A stretch of 64,000 nucleotides of DNA, taken from positions 1 through 64,000 of the forward strand of contig CAVPHU010000012.1 of assembly GCA_963704815.1 (NCBI GenBank). The letters are read 5' to 3'. The notes under the pieces were generated by a model, which ran no database searches, was not told the DNA's origin, and was given only the letters and a program-made list of their open reading frames with translations. The translations under genes were made by a program, and so were the position numbers. Position 1 is the first letter of the stretch. Each line of letters opens with the position of its first letter. This document shows, in pieces, positions 1-6,849 of this stretch. The stretch comes from DATKWD01 sp963704815 (lineage in GTDB: Bacteria; Actinomycetota; Acidimicrobiia; Acidimicrobiales; Salinilacustritrichaceae).

Positions 1-300
1 CCTCGGTGACATGTCCCAATGCGCTCCCGGACAGCGGATAGGGGGTGGCCGACGGATGGTCCATCTGTCTGGATCGCGGCTGCTGTTGGTGCCGTGCTGG
101 TGACAGTCGACCTGGACGCGCTCGATGACCTCGTCCTGGCTGACGCAGACGAGAACGACCCCGGGCTTGGTCCTGGGGGTCGCAATCGACGGTGAGCTGG
201 CGTGAAGCGTGGCGGCTGGCGTCATCACCACTACGCGGGGCTCTGTGCAGAATCGGAACCCCTTGTCGGACGACCGAAGCCCGTCTTACAGTCATGGCCG
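1..300. other. Left-edge stretch without an assigned gene
   Basis: A 58-codon reading frame exists on the + strand (ATG at 19, stop at 193-195), but it has no recognisable motif, no clear ribosome binding site, and no family I know. No hairpin, repeat or RNA gene is evident. It may be the tail of something beginning outside the window in another frame. I see nothing I can name here. Confidence 0.3.
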
Positions 301-950
301 GTGGCATCCAAACTCACCGCACGCTCGAATCGGAGGGGGCTCAGGTTCCTGATCAGCTTCTTCGCTGTTGCGGCGGTGGCAGTCCTGATGCCCTCGGTCG
401 CGTACGCCGACAGCTACATCGCGCCCTTGCCAGGATTCGTAGCGACGACGCGCAGCACGAGTTCTGCAAGCACAGCAGCATTGCACCGAGTGAGCACGTC
501 CGATTCGACCAAGCCATGCAGCACATGGATCTGAAGACAGACCTGTATGACGTTGATCTCGGCACCAGTTGCCCCGCCGGCACCGACATCGTGTTCATCT
601 ACAACTCGGCGTGGCCGGCGCTCGGCGAGACGATCTGCGTGGTTTGGCTGAACATCTTCCAGTGCGACGTCTTCTGGGTGATCATCAACCCAGCTGACCA
701 CGTGAACACCTGGGTCTACTGCGGCGGTCCGCTGTCAAACCTGGACTTCAACTGGCATATCACGATTCGTCACGAGATCGGCCACACCCTCGGACTCTGG
801 CACGTCCAACCCACGGGCACGATTTGCTCGCCGCCGAATCCGGCAGCGATCGACGCGATGGTTTCCGACTGGGTGATCAAACCGTACGAGACACTCAGCT
901 ATCTCGACTACTCAGCCCATCACGTCAACCACATCAACGGGCAGTTCTAG
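301..950 (+). CDS. Secreted metzincin-type zinc metalloprotease (frame broken near 435)
   Basis: The C-terminal half holds the zinc motif HEIGHTLGLWH (bases 771-803), the HExxHxxGxxH signature of metzincin peptidases: three His ligands and the catalytic Glu. The N-terminus (GTG at 301) is a classic signal peptide: Arg-rich n-region, hydrophobic core FLISFFAVAAVAVLM, cleavage after AYA at about residue 36. The signal peptide and the protease lie in different frames (frame 1, then frame 0), switching around base 435, which fits one missing base. I therefore annotate one exported protein of about 215 residues with a short propiece-like region (two Cys) before the catalytic part. Short metzincins of this kind are seen as extracellular matrixin-like proteins. 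The substrate is unknown. If the break is real, the protease half would have no secretion signal. An upstream GTG/ATG start (192 or 202) is possible but adds a non-signal-like leader. Confidence 0.6.
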
Positions 951-1000
951 CCATGCCCCACCCGACACCAACGTCAATGCTTGAGAGAACCACCGGACCC

Positions 1001-1725
1001 ATGAGGCACTCCGCTCTACGCCGGATGTCGGTGATCGCGTCCGCGACGTTGCTCTTCGCTGCCTGTGGTGAGGCCGACGAACAGCCGGTCTCGGCCGGTC
1101 ATGCGGCCGACGGGGCGGAGGATGAACGGCAAGGTCATGTGGTCGAGCCGGACCTCGAGGCGTTCTCGTTGGCTGTTGCCCAGACCCCCGCACTGTCGAC
1201 GATCCGGCGAATCCAGCCCACTTTCGAGGAGGTCGCGTCCAACGCCCAGGCCGTCGTCGAAGGGTCCCTCACAGACGTGCGCCTGAGCGAACCCGGCACC
1301 CTGCCGCTTCCGGATCTCGAGGGTGTCCCCGGGGAGCCCGAGCTCGGGCACTCAGAACTGATCGTCGCGGTCACGGTGTCGGCCTCGTCGGACGAAGAAC
1401 TCGTCGCGGTCGGCGAGGTGGTCGAGGTTCGCGTGCCCTTCTGGCGCAGTGCCATCCCTCCGGGCTGGGAAGATCGACTTGCCGATGCGCTAGCGCCCAT
1501 TACCGCGACGCTGCTCCGATCGGTTCGCCCGTGACCGTCCTGTATCACCCTGACTTGAGTCGACCGTCCCCCGCGTTGGCGGAACTCCCGAGCCTGGATC
1601 TCATTGGAGGAGTCATTCTTGGAAGCGATCCGGAGCTGGTCAGCCTCGACTATGCGGTTGGAGACGTGCTCGAGTGGTCCGGAAAGAGGTCGCTCGACGA
1701 GATCCGAGCGAGCGTCGTCGGCTAG
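1001..1725 (+). CDS. Lipoprotein of unknown function (frame broken near 1500)
   Basis: ATG at 1001 gives a short Arg-containing n-region, a hydrophobic stretch and a lipobox LFAAC, so the product is probably a membrane-anchored lipoprotein (Cys at about residue 21). The frame stops at 1532-1534, but the other frame read from about 1500 (RDAAPIGSPVTVLYHPDL...) continues as a sensible beta-rich domain to 1725; a single missing base joins them into about 240 residues. The body has a long Val/Leu-rich beta segment (SELIVAVTVSASSDEELVAVGEVVEVRV) and ends with an acidic region. It starts 50 bases after the metalloprotease and may be cotranscribed with it, so both products may act outside the cell. 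I do not recognise the family. Confidence 0.5.
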
Positions 1726-2353
1726 GCCACCGAGGAGCCGGATCCCCGAGCGGACTGCGACGGGCTGAAGGTGTCCGCCATGCCGGGCACCGATTCGCAC
1801 GATCCCCTGTCAGACGTTGGCTGGAAGTTCGGGGGCGTTGCTCGGGTTGGCGTTGGCGGTTGATCGGCACAGATCGGCGCGTAGTCGAGCGGGCCCGTGC
1901 CACCTATCGCTCACCGGAGCGTAGTCGGGGACTGCCGTCCAACGCCGGGTCGGTGAGACAGTCTGCGCAACCCACGTGTCTCCGAATCTCGGCGTCGAGC
2001 ATCCCAATTTCACGCGGCTATCAGCCTGACGTCTTCGTCGCACCTTCATCGCACATCCGCCTTCGTTCCGGGGAGTTCGCGGCTATCGCGCGTACCCCAC
2101 TTGACCTGCTGATTTCGTTCGTAGACGTCCGCTGAGATTCGGTCCGGATGCCCTTACAAGGAAGAAGTCGGGGGTTCGAGCCCCTCCGCGCCCACCGCTG
2201 TGACCTGCGGAAACGCCGGTCGGAGGCATCCGAAGTCGTTGCGGCCGCAGCTTTCGTGCCCCAAACGTGCCCCAACGCAGCGGGCATCCGCGGTGCAGGA
2301 CCGGTCGTTGCGGTCACCCACCGGGTGCGATCGGCGCATCTCCGGAGTGCTCG
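1726..2353. other. Gene-poor stretch containing a tRNA 3'-end fragment
   Basis: About 630 bases with no credible protein gene; the open frames present have no start signal or recognisable motif. The only clear element is the tRNA-like 3' segment at 2153-2196. It forms the left flank of the integrase/hicAB patch. Confidence 0.5.
2153..2196 (+). repeat. tRNA 3'-half fragment, probable integration (att) site
   Basis: Reading from an anticodon-loop-like CTTACAA (2153-2159, anticodon TAC if real), the segment has a variable region, a T arm with stem GGGGG/CCCTC around TTCGAGC (2070s offset: 2170-2186), an acceptor 3' strand CGCGCCC (2187-2193) and ACC. No matching 5' acceptor GGGCGCG, D arm or good 5' anticodon stem lies upstream, so this is not an intact tRNA gene. 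Tyrosine integrases commonly use tRNA 3' ends as attachment sites and a tyrosine-integrase remnant lies less than 1 kb away, so I call it an att remnant. Its orientation is odd: a duplicated tRNA end normally has the element on its 5' side, whereas the integrase is on the 3' side. Confidence 0.55.
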
Positions 2354-2761
2354 TTACACGTCGGCCAGGTCGTCCTCTTGCATCACCTGGCTGATGCGCT
2401 GATGGGAGACGCCGAGGAGCTTGCCCGCATCCCTCGTCGAGAAGTCGTGACCCTCGACGAGCTGGCGAGCGGTCGCCTGCATGGCGCGCCGAGCTGCCTG
2501 GTCGGCAACCTCCTGCTGTGCTCGTGCGTCGGCGACTCCGTCGACGAGCTTGCGGACGTCACCGGGCAGTTGCACGTCGAGGGAGATGTCGAAGCTGTCG
2601 TCGCGAACGTCGAGCACGGCGGCGATGGCTTCGCGGATCAAGGCTTCGGCCTGGTCGAGCCGGCGGCACTGGGAGAGTGCGCCGCGGACCCGTGGGACTT
2701 CGAGGGCCCACCACTTGCCGGATCGGTAGGCGGTGACCCCGTAGTTTGGGCGGCGACTCAC
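2354..2761 (-). CDS. hicB: HicB-like antitoxin with C-terminal HTH
   Basis: A 135-residue protein. The N-terminal 70 residues resemble the partial RNase H fold of HicB antitoxins (a short beta segment WWALEVPRVRG, then a helix rich in EALIREAIA). The C-terminus carries a helix-turn-helix of the type STRDAGKLLGVSHQRISQVM, fitting a DNA-binding autorepressor. Its start overlaps the upstream toxin gene by 4 bases (ATGA), giving the toxin-first order normal for hicAB. It should bind and neutralise the toxin and repress the operon, probably at the dyad at 2963-2980. The reading frame is intact although the neighbouring integrase is wrecked, as often seen for addiction modules left behind by mobile elements. 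Confidence 0.65.
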   Translation of the reverse strand: MSRRPNYGVTAYRSGKWWALEVPRVRGALSQCRRLDQAEALIREAIAAVLDVRDDSFDISLDVQLPGDVRKLVDGVADARAQQEVADQAARRAMQATARQLVEGHDFSTRDAGKLLGVSHQRISQVMQEDDLADV

Positions 2762-2955
2762 TTGGCTGCTTCCTCCTCGGCGACCTTGATGATCGATCGG
2801 GCTGTTCCCTCGGCGATCTCCCGGTGGCGGGGGACCGTGATGAGCTGACCGTTGATCGTGACGTGGGTGTGGCGCTTGCCCTCTTCGGTGAGGATGGTCA
2901 GGTCGTGCTCCTTGGCGATCCGCCGAAGCGTCTTCAGGAGCGCTTGGCGCTTCAT
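2758..2955 (-). CDS. hicA: HicA-like mRNA interferase toxin
   Basis: A 65-residue basic protein of the length and layout of HicA toxins: an N-terminal helix with a KRQALLKTLRRIAKEH face, then a strand-turn with the His-containing segment KRHTHVTINGQ, then PRHREIAEGTARSIIK, which matches the conserved PxHxE(I/L)xxGTxxxIxK tail of the family. HicA folds like a double-stranded RNA-binding domain and cleaves mRNA through a conserved His. The first gene of the module is followed by the antitoxin with a 4-base overlap. A strong inverted repeat lies 8 bases upstream of its ATG. Confidence rests on pattern recognition of the tail motif and the gene pairing. Confidence 0.65.
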   Translation of the reverse strand: MKRQALLKTLRRIAKEHDLTILTEEGKRHTHVTINGQLITVPRHREIAEGTARSIIKVAEEEAAK

Positions 2956-2962
2956 GAGTGTA

Positions 2963-3004
2963 TGTCTAGGCAGCTAGACAGAACAAGGAAAGCGTTACTA
3001 GACA
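2963..3004 (-). promoter_or_regulatory. hicAB operator: perfect dyad plus extra half-site
   Basis: TGTCTAG-gcag-CTAGACA (2963-2980) is a perfect inverted repeat with 7-base arms and a 4-base spacer. A third half-site CTAGACA sits at 2998-3004. It lies directly upstream of the hicA start (2955 on the - strand), where an autoregulatory HTH antitoxin would bind. Confidence 0.6.
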
Positions 3005-3028
3005 GATCTGCTCCATGGAAGGTGGGGA

Positions 3029-3971
3029 TCATGTCTGCGCTTCTCCGTCGAGGGCCTGGCGGGCGATGCGGTCGAGGTTGGTGGCGATGTCGGCGTCCTG
3101 GCCGGCGATGACGTGCTGGTAGCGGAGCGCGGCGGCCGGCGTGAGTGGCCGAGCCTCGCCATGAGGGCGCGTAGGGGAGCGCCGGTGGCGGCAGCGAGCG
3201 TGGCGCCGGTGTGCCGCAGGTCGTGGAACCGCAGACCCTCGAGGCCGACCTCCTCGACCGCCGGATACCAGACACGCCGTCGGAAGTTGCTCCGGCGCAA
3301 TGGTTCGCCAGTTGGTGCGGTGAAGACGAGCGACGACGAGCCGGGTTCGGTGAACCGGGCGAGGTGGTCGACCAAGCCCCTGGCCACCACGGCGGGAAGC
3401 GTGACGGTGCGCTTGCCGGCAGCGGTCTTCGGTGGGGCGTCGAGTTCGATCTTGCCCTTGACCTCGCTCAGCTGTCCGGTGACCGTGATCGTGCCGGCGG
3501 CCGGGTCGACGTCGCGTCGCCTGAGGCCGGTGAGCTCACCCCAGCGAAGCCCCGAGTAGGCAGCGGTCAGGATGAGCGCCCTCCACCGATCGTCGACAGC
3601 GTCGGCGATGCCCTGGACTTCCGCAGGTGTTGCGATGCGCATCTCCTCGGAGCGTTCGGCGCCGGCGCCTCGCAGCCGGCACGGATTCGCCTGGATCAGC
3701 CCGGCGTCGTCTGCGCCGTCGAGGATCTGCTTGAGCAGCCGGTACACCTTGGCGACACTGTTCGGGCTCAGGTGCCCTCGGTGGAGGACGGCAAGCCATC
3801 CCTGGATCTCGAGCGTGGTCAGCTCACCGACATCGGTGTCGCCGAGCGGCGGGATGTCCTGGTGCTGAACGTCTTCAGAGCGCTGCGCCGGTTGCCGGCG
3901 GCGTCGCGATAACGGGCCTGCCAACGGCCCGACGGCAGCTTGCGGATTGTTCCATAGGAACGACGCGCCAT
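3029..3971 (-). pseudogene. int: Tyrosine-recombinase integrase, internally deleted and frameshifted
   Basis: The ATG at 3971 has a strong ribosome binding site (GAGGAGG, 6 bases upstream) and opens with an AP2-like arm-binding domain (GTIRKLPSGRWQARYRDAAGNR). The catalytic domain shows Arg in SGLRWGELTGLRR, Lys in APPKTAAGKRTVTLP, HxxR in FHDLRHTGATLA, LGH, and the nucleophile Tyr in AALRYQHV. Two defects are visible. Near 3865 the arm domain (…ALKTFST) jumps, in another frame, straight to DIPPLGDTDVGELTTLEIQGWL; roughly 60 residues of the core-binding domain normally between them are missing. Near 3134 one base is lacking, so the LGH and the Tyr helix are in different frames; the restored frame ends with a stop at 3029-3031. 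The first defect is a real deletion rather than a base-call error, so the enzyme is probably dead. Confidence 0.75.
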
Positions 3972-3999
3972 CGGTGCCTCCTCGAGGTGGGAGGGATGA

Positions 4000-4125
4000 G
4001 GGCACGGTCCTTCAGTCGGCGGACCGTCGGTCGACCAGTTGAAGGAGCTCGCCGATCTGCACACCCAGGGTGTGCTGACCGATTCCGAGTTCCAGGCCGA
4101 GAAGGCCAGGATCCTCGCAAGCTGA
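4000..4125 (+). pseudogene. 3' remnant of a SHOCT-domain gene
   Basis: Only the last ~42 codons of a reading frame remain: a stop lies just upstream (3997-3999), no start is available, and the end reads LKELADLHTQGVLTDSEFQAEKARILAS before the stop at 4123. This is a complete SHOCT (short C-terminal) motif, the usual tail of small membrane stress proteins, and resembles the tail of the intact PLDc_N-SHOCT protein at 22514-22906. The missing 5' part abuts the start of the integrase, so the gene was probably cut by the integration or by later deletion. Confidence 0.6.
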
Positions 4126-4258
4126 CCCCTCAGGCGGAGTGCGACTGTGCCGCACCGGCGATGTCGCCCTCCACGGCGGCGGTCCCGGTCCCGTCCGGCC
4201 CGAATCACCCGTTTCGGCTGATGCGCGAACCATGAACGACGCCCTACTTTCGGCGGTC

Positions 4259-4783
4259 ATGACAACCAAGAACCTTGCTCTGTACGTTGCCGCTTACTCC
4301 GACTCGGCCTCGGCCAAAGGCGACTTCGAGGCCCTGCGGAGCCTGCAGGGCCCAGACTTTGCGGTCGATTCCGCCGTGGTGATGAGCCGCGACGCCGACG
4401 GGAAGGTCGATGTGCTCGCGAAGGGCGATGGCATCACCGGTGGAACAGCCGTGATCGGCGGCGAGGTCGGCTTCGTGGTCGGGCTGTTCGCTCCGCCGTT
4501 GTTGGCGGCCACCGCGGTCGGCGCCGGCCTCGGTGCGGTGCTCGGCCACCTGGTGAAGCGGCACGAGGAGAAGCAACTCGGGGTCGAACTCGACGAGTAC
4601 TTTCCGCCGAACTCGTCGGCCGTGGTGGTGGTCGTCGACGACACGTATCTCGACCGTGTCGAGAAGGCGTTGACCAAGGCCGACAAGCGGATCAGCAAGG
4701 CGATCGACTCCGGCGACGCCGACAAGCTCGCCAAGGCTCTCGAGAAGTCGGCCGACGCCGTCGGCGACGCCATCGACAGCTGA
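4259..4783 (+). CDS. DUF1269-family membrane stress protein
   Basis: A 174-residue protein beginning with an alpha/beta segment (LALYVAAYSDSASAKGDFEALRSL), then VVMSRDADGKVDVLAKGD, then a Gly/Ala-rich hydrophobic hairpin (GGEVGFVVGLFAPPLLAATAVGAGLGAVLGHL), then an acidic/basic helical tail rich in KA and DA. This is the DUF1269 layout, a family often linked to envelope or stress physiology; the biochemical role is unknown. Start at 4259 was chosen because it aligns with the paralogue at 14079; an ATG at 4232 is possible. It sits between a SHOCT remnant and a duplicated ClC 3' end, so the trio may be the relic of a second stress locus like the one at 18.5-24.6 kb. Confidence 0.6.
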   Translation: MTTKNLALYVAAYSDSASAKGDFEALRSLQGPDFAVDSAVVMSRDADGKVDVLAKGDGITGGTAVIGGEVGFVVGLFAPPLLAATAVGAGLGAVLGHLVKRHEEKQLGVELDEYFPPNSSAVVVVVDDTYLDRVEKALTKADKRISKAIDSGDADKLAKALEKSADAVGDAIDS

Positions 4784-4816
4784 ACGCGTACCCTCGGGTG
4801 CACGAGGCCGCGCTGC

Positions 4817-5509
4817 TCAGGTCGTAGCGGGCGGCGCCGAGGTGGGCGCGGGCATCGGCGCAGGCGGCGCGGACGGTGCGGCCGGGCGGATCCAGGCCGA
4901 GACGACGTAGGAGACGACCACGGCGACGATCACCGTCGGCATGAGCGCCAGACCTTCGGTCTGGAGGAACAGGGCGACCAGCAGCGTCGACACCATCGGG
5001 AGGCCGAGCATGGCGATGCTCATCGCCCCGATGCCCATCGCTGCGCCCGACACGAGCGGCAGACCGGGAAGGTGTGACAGTGCGATACCGCTGGCGGCGC
5101 CGATGAACATCGCAGGAAACACCGGGCCGCCGCGAAAGCCGCTCAGCGAGAGCGAGTCCGAGGCCCAGGCGCCGGTCGAGGCGTTCACACCGAGACGGGC
5201 TCCGATGGTGGCGGGGGAGTCGCCCGAGTCGTACGCCACGGCCGCTTCGGCAACGTCGGCATCGCTGAGTTTCCGCGTTGCCAGTCGCCGGTCGACGCCG
5301 TTCCGCTCGAGCTGGAGCAGCACCGTTGTGCGATGGACCCCGAACACGCTCGCGACTTCGGGCACCGAAGTCCCTTGTCGATACGTTGCGACGAGATCCT
5401 CAACCTGCTCGACGGTGAGGCGCACCTGATTCTGCCGCCGATGGCTTGATGGACTGTCCGATTCGGTCGGGGCGCCCGACTTGGTGCATCCGTGGGGATC
5501 AGCGGTCAT
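4817..5509 (-). CDS. Chimera: HTH protein fused to the C-terminal end of a ClC transporter
   Basis: Residues ~30-115 form two helix-turn-helix units (EDLVATYRQGTSVPEVASVFGVHRTTV and EAAVAYDSGDSPATIGARLGVNAS), typical of small actinobacterial resolvase-like HTH proteins. The text then changes abruptly to SLSLSGFRGGPVFPAMFIGAASG and three membrane segments, the last quarter of a ClC chloride channel/antiporter including its GFRGGPVFP selectivity loop. The ClC part (4820-5157) is nearly identical in DNA to 23259-23585 within the ClC gene of this window. The HTH domain is cut at the second recognition helix. The frame is open, so a 230-residue hybrid could be made, but neither half is complete: I expect no ClC transport. 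Probably the by-product of a segmental duplication. Confidence 0.7.
   Translation of the reverse strand: MTADPHGCTKSGAPTESDSPSSHRRQNQVRLTVEQVEDLVATYRQGTSVPEVASVFGVHRTTVLLQLERNGVDRRLATRKLSDADVAEAAVAYDSGDSPATIGARLGVNASTGAWASDSLSLSGFRGGPVFPAMFIGAASGIALSHLPGLPLVSGAAMGIGAMSIAMLGLPMVSTLLVALFLQTEGLALMPTVIVAVVVSYVVSAWIRPAAPSAPPAPMPAPTSAPPATT
4820..5157. repeat. Segmental duplication copy 1 (ClC 3' end)
   Basis: About 338 bases closely matching 23259-23585 in the same orientation. Identity is roughly nine in ten by eye, with a 12-base difference near the stop codon. Homology ends sharply after GAGCGAGT on the right. This copy keeps the reading frame through the site (GACCGGGAAGG) where the other copy has one extra C. 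Confidence 0.75.
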
Positions 5510-5568
5510 TGTTCGAGAAGCCTCCGATCACCGGACGAGGCGTCGCCAACACACCGCACTTCTTTCGC

Positions 5569-5585
5569 GGTATCAGGCTGATACC
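5569..5585 (+). promoter_or_regulatory. RHH-Doc operator dyad
   Basis: GGTATCA-ggc-TGATACC is a perfect inverted repeat with 7-base arms ending 8 bases before the antitoxin ATG at 5594. Ribbon-helix-helix antitoxins bind such short dyads to autoregulate. It lies in the 84-base gap between this module and the divergent chimeric gene. Confidence 0.6.
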
Positions 5586-5593
5586 ATGATCGA

Positions 5594-5797
5594 ATGGCGA
5601 TGACGCTCCGGCTGACCGACGACGAGCAGGACCTCCTTCGCAAGCGAGCTGCCGACGAGGGAGTGTCGATGCAGGAACTGGCACGACGCGCAATCCGAGA
5701 CTACCTCGGCCTCGAAGATCATCGGGCTCGCGTCTTCGCCTCGGCCAAGCGGGTCATGACCGCACACGCTGAAGCCCTTGACCGTCTCGGACGGTGA
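5594..5797 (+). CDS. Ribbon-helix-helix antitoxin
   Basis: A 67-residue protein with a typical RHH pattern: a short strand AMTLRLTDDEQDLLRKRAADEG, then helix-turn-helix VSMQELARRAIRDYLG, then a polar tail that would wrap the toxin. It overlaps the downstream Fic/Doc gene by 4 bases (GTGA), indicating translational coupling. Role: DNA-binding autorepressor and neutraliser of the Doc-type toxin. The usual partner of Doc is Phd; an RHH antitoxin with Doc is a less common but known pairing. The perfect dyad just upstream is the likely operator. Confidence 0.7.
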   Translation: MAMTLRLTDDEQDLLRKRAADEGVSMQELARRAIRDYLGLEDHRARVFASAKRVMTAHAEALDRLGR

Positions 5798-6187
5798 CTG
5801 AACGCTTCGAGTACCTCGATCTCGACGACCTCGTCGCACTGGCCGCTGGCCTTCTCGGCGACCCTCCGCCCATTCGTGATCTTGGCCTCCTCGGTGCTGC
5901 GGCCGCGCGCACCGAGCGCGTCGGCCTTCGGCGACGACGCCTACCCCGACGTCTGGACCAAGGCCGCCGCTCTCCTGCAGTCCGTGGTCAACAACCATCC
6001 ACTCGTCGATGGCAACAAGCGCCTCGGCTGGCTGGCATGCGCCGTGTTTCTCGACGTGAACGGGATGGACCCATCGAACGCATCGAACGACGGGGTGTAC
6101 GAACTCGTGATCCATGTCGCATCGAGTCCGATCGACGTCGTCGAAATCGCTGCACTGCTCCAGACCTCGGTCACGGAGAACGGCTGA
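5794..6187 (+). CDS. doc: Doc-family (Fic fold) toxin, frame broken near 5900
   Basis: The N-terminal part (FEYLDLDDLVALAAGLLGDPPPIRDLGLLGAA) and the C-terminal part (SAFGDDAYPDVWTKAAALLQSVVNNHPLVDGNKRLGWLACAVFLDVNG) together match Doc toxins of about 130 residues. The Fic motif HPLVDGNKR is complete; Doc proteins use it to phosphorylate elongation factor Tu and stop translation. The two parts are in different frames, meeting between about 5895 and 5920; removal of one base restores a continuous protein. Either this is a base-call error or the toxin has been inactivated, which is a common fate of toxin genes. The stop is at 6185-6187. It is cotranscribed with the RHH antitoxin. Confidence 0.65.
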
Positions 6188-6208
6188 TCGGTTCCGCTGA
6201 CCAGATTG

Positions 6209-6236
6209 TCGTGTGGTGCGGCGGAACCGCACACGA
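6209..6236 (+). terminator. Hairpin downstream of doc
   Basis: TCGTGTG (6209-6215) pairs with CACACGA (6230-6236), with an inner CGG/CCG stem and a GTG bulge. It sits 22 bases after the doc stop and before the rhodanese gene. There is no T tract, so the terminator role is only suggested. Confidence 0.3.
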
Positions 6237-6313
6237 TCCTCCATCAGGTGCTTCGGGTCGAGCGACCCTGCGCCCACTTGTGCGATCGCGGGCCACTACC
6301 CTCGGTTGGCCTC

Positions 6314-6757
6314 ATGTTGAACCGCCGATCGTTCCTCCGCACCTCCGTGATCTGGGCCTGTGCAGCGACGCTGCTGGTCGCCTGCGGTGACGGAGACTCG
6401 ACGGCCGAGACGTCGGCCGGCGATGACCGCCCGGGCGTGGTCGTGGTCGAGCCGGCCGAGGCCAACGCAGTGATCGACGTGGGTGATCCTGACCTCGTCG
6501 TCCTCGATGTGCGGACGCCAGAGGAGTTCGCCGAGGCCCACCTCGCCGACGCGATCCTCATCGACATCTACGAGCCCGACTTCGCCGACCGGATCGCCGA
6601 GCTCGACCGGTCGGTGCCGTATGTCCTCTACTGCCGGTCAGGCAATCGGAGCGAGGAGGCCCGGAACCTGATGACCGAGCTGGGCTTCGAGGAGGTCTAC
6701 GACGTGGCCGGTGGCATCGTCGGATGGACCGAGGCCGGGCTGCCCGTCGTCACCTGA
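6314..6757 (+). CDS. Rhodanese-domain lipoprotein
   Basis: ATG at 6314 gives an Arg-rich n-region (NRRSF), a hydrophobic core and lipobox LLVAC, so the protein is exported and lipid-anchored. The mature part is one rhodanese domain: DLVVLDVRTPEEFAEAHLADA, then YCRSGNRSEEA with the active-site Cys, then GGIVGWTEAGLPV at the end. Single rhodanese domains transfer sulfane sulfur from thiosulfate or persulfides; the external location suggests thiosulfate, cyanide or periplasmic redox handling, but the substrate cannot be read from the sequence. 147 residues, complete, single domain. The next gene follows after about 90 bases on the same strand. Confidence 0.8.
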   Translation: MLNRRSFLRTSVIWACAATLLVACGDGDSTAETSAGDDRPGVVVVEPAEANAVIDVGDPDLVVLDVRTPEEFAEAHLADAILIDIYEPDFADRIAELDRSVPYVLYCRSGNRSEEARNLMTELGFEEVYDVAGGIVGWTEAGLPVVT

Positions 6758-6849
6758 CGCGAAACGACCTCGACGACCCGGCGGAGCGTTTCGAACCTCG
6801 TAATGGAGTTCGGGAAGGCGATGGTCGGTCCCGGTGGTTTGATGGAGGT

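Noticed and set aside
33..195. A secreted or S-layer-type small protein at the left edge
   Set aside because: The 58-codon frame has no signal peptide, no ribosome binding site and no recognisable pattern.
2153..2196. Complete tRNA gene
   Set aside because: No 5' acceptor strand, D arm or good 5' anticodon stem upstream.
2354..4000. Intact prophage or ICE
   Set aside because: Only integrase remnant and a TA module; no structural, replication or conjugation genes.
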